This document shows positions 62,001 through 64,000 of a DNA stretch of 64,000 nucleotides, one piece after another; the first letter of the stretch is position 1; every line of letters begins with the position of its first letter. Source of the stretch: Cyclobacteriaceae bacterium (GTDB taxonomy: Bacteria; Bacteroidota; Bacteroidia; Cytophagales; Cyclobacteriaceae); the NCBI GenBank assembly GCA_025808415.1, contig CP075525.1:1287501-1351500 (forward strand), in the 5' to 3' direction. Below the pieces are notes generated by a model. The model had not been told where the DNA came from and made no database searches. It worked only from the letters and a program-made list of their open reading frames with translations. A program made the position numbers and the translations under genes.

Positions 62001-63279
62001 CGTATAATTCTTTTTTTATCTGGCTGATCTGGTTCAGGGTTGATTCCGCGTTAGCGTATCTTTTGGCTTGTTCATACAGGCCGTAAAGAAATTCAAGTAT
62101 TCGGATACGGGTGCTGTAGTATTGTGGCAATGCTTCGTTGTTCAGTACGCGTTCAGCGTCCCGTTCGAGGGTTCGTGTTTTGTCTTTTGAAAGTTTATTA
62201 TCGAACTCAACGGCCTTAAGGTTAACGTTCAACAAACTTGACTTGGTAAAATATTTTCCAAGCATACGGTCGTATTCGGCCTTCAGGTTGGCATAGCGCG
62301 AGCGGTTATCGGCCAGTTGAAGTTGACCAAGTTCGGCCAGGTAAAGACTATGGCCTAAGGGAACTGATGGGGATGTTCTTTTTTTAAGTTCGGAAAGTTG
62401 ATCGCCAAAATCAGCATACTTTTCCGATTTAGTTAATTTAGGTGGTACAACACCGTCATTATTTTCAGCGTACATCAAGGTATACCAATAATCGGCCTGT
62501 ACAAGCAGGAGACTTGATTCGCCAATCATTTTTTGATTTTTAGAAATCCACGGCCGCGAGGCACGATGCGCAATGTCAACGCTATCAATATCACCTTTCT
62601 TGCCATAGGCAAGTGTTATGAGTGACAACATGCGGGCATAACTCGAATACCTGGGTTTCCATTCTTCCTCCGGCACACGAACCGTTTTTAATTTGCCATC
62701 AACTACTGATGTTTCCTTATCTACCGCACGGCTGGCCAAAAAGCTTTCGTTGGCGCGGAGCAGCGCTAAGGCATCGTTGCAAAATCCCTGACCGATCATG
62801 GCTTCGGCCATTTCAAGCACGAGCTTTGTTTTTAGTACAGGGTCGGCTTGTTCTTCTTTACTTACGATGTCCGATGCTTTGTTCAGCAACTCCCGGCTTT
62901 TGCGGTAATACCCATATTGATTGTATACTTCGGCAACATCAATAAGGGTGTTGGCATGGTTTGTTGTGTTCTCACCAAAAACATTGGTGCTTATGGTAAT
63001 GGCCTGGTCGAGGCTTGTTTCAAAATTGGTAAGCACACCATAGGCAAGGTTGTATTTTGCAAAACGTGTGTGGTAGCCCGGCATGGATGCATTTGAAGGG
63101 CCGAGTTTGGAAGTTACCATCGACTTGTACTTGGTCAGGGCCTTCAGCGCCTTGGAATAGTCTCCGCTGTTGTAGCTCTTGTCGGCTTTAGCCAAGGCTT
63201 TGTCAAATTTTTTCTGTGCCCAGGCTGTACTTAAAAGAACAGAAAGAAATCCTATCACAATCAACCGCATTGCTTTCAT
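59035..63279 (-). CDS. Secreted TPR-CHAT protein with intact caspase-like dyad
   Basis: A 1,414-aa exported protein (signal peptide ending STAWAQ; Met 63279 or 63270). About 800 residues of tetratricopeptide repeats follow, with helices such as AKADKSYNSGDYSKALKALT, then YNKAEEFYNKALTVYSKNSF and DYKRAKVNIEGALNNYENFI. The C-terminal CHAT domain (about 1080-1410) is a caspase-fold protease. Its dyad is present: His1251 in FHVATHGFY and Cys1327 in LSACETGLGEL. It is probably periplasmic or surface-exposed. TPRs would bind substrates or partners. No effector gene lies beside it. Confidence 0.88.
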   Translation of the reverse strand: MKAMRLIVIGFLSVLLSTAWAQKKFDKALAKADKSYNSGDYSKALKALTKYKSMVTSKLGPSNASMPGYHTRFAKYNLAYGVLTNFETSLDQAITISTNVFGENTTNHANTLIDVAEVYNQYGYYRKSRELLNKASDIVSKEEQADPVLKTKLVLEMAEAMIGQGFCNDALALLRANESFLASRAVDKETSVVDGKLKTVRVPEEEWKPRYSSYARMLSLITLAYGKKGDIDSVDIAHRASRPWISKNQKMIGESSLLLVQADYWYTLMYAENNDGVVPPKLTKSEKYADFGDQLSELKKRTSPSVPLGHSLYLAELGQLQLADNRSRYANLKAEYDRMLGKYFTKSSLLNVNLKAVEFDNKLSKDKTRTLERDAERVLNNEALPQYYSTRIRILEFLYGLYEQAKRYANAESTLNQISQIKKELYGENSPEYHLSQIALANFYLDFTNKVEAAGKIYENSYEKLLAKEIHLKHKDHLTMLYHIASYYELTDKFSLASKTLEKASDAARTKYTNTDPTFAIALNQMAKLRIKIGDYDNADVDIDRSLKIFDLKENRDDKWKADYISAIETQAKLYGIKGMFDEAQGNLDRTRSMIRKSKVPIGNELSTAEELSSLLIQLGSYAQTDELLGKLIPEYEKLYGTESIRLIDPLTNRGRLLLARGDYTEAERVGQRANQIAVKTYGESSTKAAPTQRLLSDINYSLGDYDKAEENIRKALTSLEKQFGRHHVDVARSLSQLALIKFYDGDNRREVEKIMVEARDIIADKLGKDNPQYAEILKNIAQLYISEKKYDIAFNSLTIAENIWLQKTGNKRNINTASIYTLTGDVYYQQKNYNKAEEFYNKALTVYSKNSFSNSHPEYVKVLSKLSKVYYMKKDYKRAKVNIEGALNNYENFIKQFFPALSEREKAKYWNTIKGDFEFYNTLAFGKLDEFKDLGANVYNYQLLTKALLLSSSIKIRERIMNSTDTELKTQYENWVQKKELLTLALSLTPTQLAENEIDPAALSAEVERLERFLSQRSELFGQAFESKRITFADVAKSLKPNEVAIEMVRFRVFNHAFTDSVVYAAMYVKNDSKKPEVILLNDGARMEGRNFRFYRNAITGKIEDTNSYNVYWGPIQKQLGQVSTIYLSADGVYNQINLEAIPTPDGKYILDNSNIVLVSNTKDLYLNKVKSRAVPDNTASMFGNPTFYLTASKDNMPIAPLPGTELEINQLQQLLKQKGWITEQYLETKATEERIKELNSPKIFHVATHGFYKPTHELKPEDEMQGNELALTQNPLMRNGLLLKGAGDLLDKTDYNYNMENGILTAYEAMNLNLDRTDLVVLSACETGLGELQAGEGVFGLQRAFLVAGAKILIMSMFKVDDEATQKLMLKFYQKWLNTNNMRQSFIEAKKELRAEYPEPIYWGAFMMIGLE

Positions 63280-63387
63280 CTTTTTAGAATTAGAATATTT
63301 ATTTGAATTCCGGACTTCGAATCTAATTAATTACGCAGGCTTTCGGAAACATTTTGCGCAAATGTGCACCCGCATAAGCATGTGGAT

Positions 63388-64000
63388 TTACCGCGTGGCC
63401 ATCAGCGTTTTTAGTATTTCGCTGGCGGCATCAGGAATGACCGTTCCGGGCCCAAAAATGAACGATACCCCGGCTTGTTTCAGGAAAGCATAATCCCTTT
63501 CGGGAATTACACCGCCCGCGACAACCATGATGTCTTCCCGCCCGATTTTTTTTAAGGCTGTAACCAGTTCCGGTATCAATGTTTTGTGCCCTCCGGCCAA
63601 ACTGGAGGCACCAACAATGTGCACATCGTTTTCTGCCGCCTGCATGGCCACTTCTTCGGGGGTTTGAAATAGCGGGCCGATGTCAACATCAAAACCCAGG
63701 TCGGCAAAACTGGTGGCAATTACCTTAGCGCCACGGTCGTGGCCATCTTGCCCCATTTTTGCTACCAATAGGCGTGGCCTTCGCCCATCCAGTGTGGCAA
63801 ATTCATCCGCAAGTTTTCGTGCTTCATCAAAATGGGAATTGTTTTTCATTTCACTCGAATATACACCCGTGATGGATTTAATGGATGCTTTATATCTGCC
63901 GAAAGCAGTTTCCATGGCGCTTGATATTTCACCCAACGTGGCACGCTTGCGAGCTGCATCAATGGCCAGTTCCAACAGGTTGCCGGTTTTGTTTTTGGCT
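63388..64000 (-). CDS. Methylmalonyl-CoA mutase large subunit, C-terminal B12 domain (partial)
   Basis: The C-terminal 204 residues of a methylmalonyl-CoA mutase large (alpha) subunit, continuing past the window end; the TTG near 63975 is internal. Cobalamin-binding motifs are DGHDRGAKVIA (with the His that ligates cobalt), SSLAGGH and the glycine-rich VVAGGVIP. The preceding segment AKNKTGNLLELAIDAARKRA is a family hallmark. The enzyme isomerises (R)-methylmalonyl-CoA to succinyl-CoA in propionate and branched-chain amino-acid catabolism. Confidence 0.92.
   Translation of the reverse strand, partial: AKNKTGNLLELAIDAARKRATLGEISSAMETAFGRYKASIKSITGVYSSEMKNNSHFDEARKLADEFATLDGRRPRLLVAKMGQDGHDRGAKVIATSFADLGFDVDIGPLFQTPEEVAMQAAENDVHIVGASSLAGGHKTLIPELVTALKKIGREDIMVVAGGVIPERDYAFLKQAGVSFIFGPGTVIPDAASEILKTLMATR

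Noticed and set aside
1..64000. tRNA, rRNA, prophage, IS element or classical integron integrase
   Set aside because: I found no cloverleaf or rRNA-like sequence and no transposase, integrase or phage structural gene by reading the translations; the cassette-like island stands without one.

Overview
The window is a chromosomal segment of a Bacteroidota bacterium, most likely of the order Cytophagales. The evidence is the gene content: a PorU-type C25 peptidase and a T9SS-type sorting domain, DUF3822 beside coaD, an ECF sigma/anti-sigma-like pair with an outer-membrane barrel, a PadR/PspC/DUF2807 locus, an 11-subunit nuo operon and a secreted TPR-CHAT protein. Ribosome-binding sites are weak or absent, and a few upstream regions fit the Bacteroidota promoter pattern (TTG, about 20 nt, TAnnTTTG). 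No rRNA, tRNA, CRISPR array, prophage or transposase was found. Both ends cut genes: a protein tail at 1-360 and the C-terminus of a methylmalonyl-CoA mutase at 63388-64000. || 1-10.3 kb: kdsB (CMP-KDO synthesis) with an NfeD membrane protease; a LysM/RlpA-like protein overlapping an OmpA-family protein; an AlkB-type alkane monooxygenase; a lipoprotein; then tetR-paaA-paaB-paaC-paaD for aerobic phenylacetyl-CoA epoxidation, with a palindrome between tetR and paaA resembling PaaR operators. PaaB is a double-domain form and no PaaE reductase is present. || 10.3-17.5 kb: outer-membrane barrel, anti-sigma-like protein and ECF sigma factor (one operon); a PadR-PspC/DUF2807 operon with an overlooked 22-codon membrane miniprotein; a sulfotransferase. 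|| 17.6-22.6 kb: a 1,665-aa PorU/PorU2-type C25 cysteine peptidase. || 22.7-26.0 kb: AT-rich accessory island. Two small exported proteins and a broken serine-hydrolase start are separated by roughly 135-nt folded palindromes, each 7-8 nt after a stop codon. This is the architecture of integron gene cassettes with divergent attC sites, without an integrase in view, and is the most unusual structure in the window. || 26-36.3 kb: housekeeping and mixed genes (TerB-like, FAD oxidoreductase, pyrE, two Nudix proteins, coaD, DUF3822, DUF1573, DUF423, SUI1-like, serine hydrolase, XRE-membrane regulator, OsmC). || 36.5-42.3 kb: three tandem amidohydrolase-like proteins, only the middle one with the metal-binding HxH motif; a repeat-rich gap; a YitT-family protein. 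|| 42.3-55.9 kb: nuoA-B-C-D-H-I-J-K-L-M-N without nuoEFG, directly behind korA-korB (2-oxoacid:ferredoxin oxidoreductase) and divergent from a ferredoxin gene. This suggests that reduced ferredoxin links 2-oxoacid oxidation to complex I. The only three loose junctions in this operon each carry a different palindromic repeat. || 56-64 kb: bifunctional NAD(P)HX repair enzyme, a minimal T9SS-domain protein, threonine aldolase, the 1,414-aa secreted TPR-CHAT protein and the mutase fragment.
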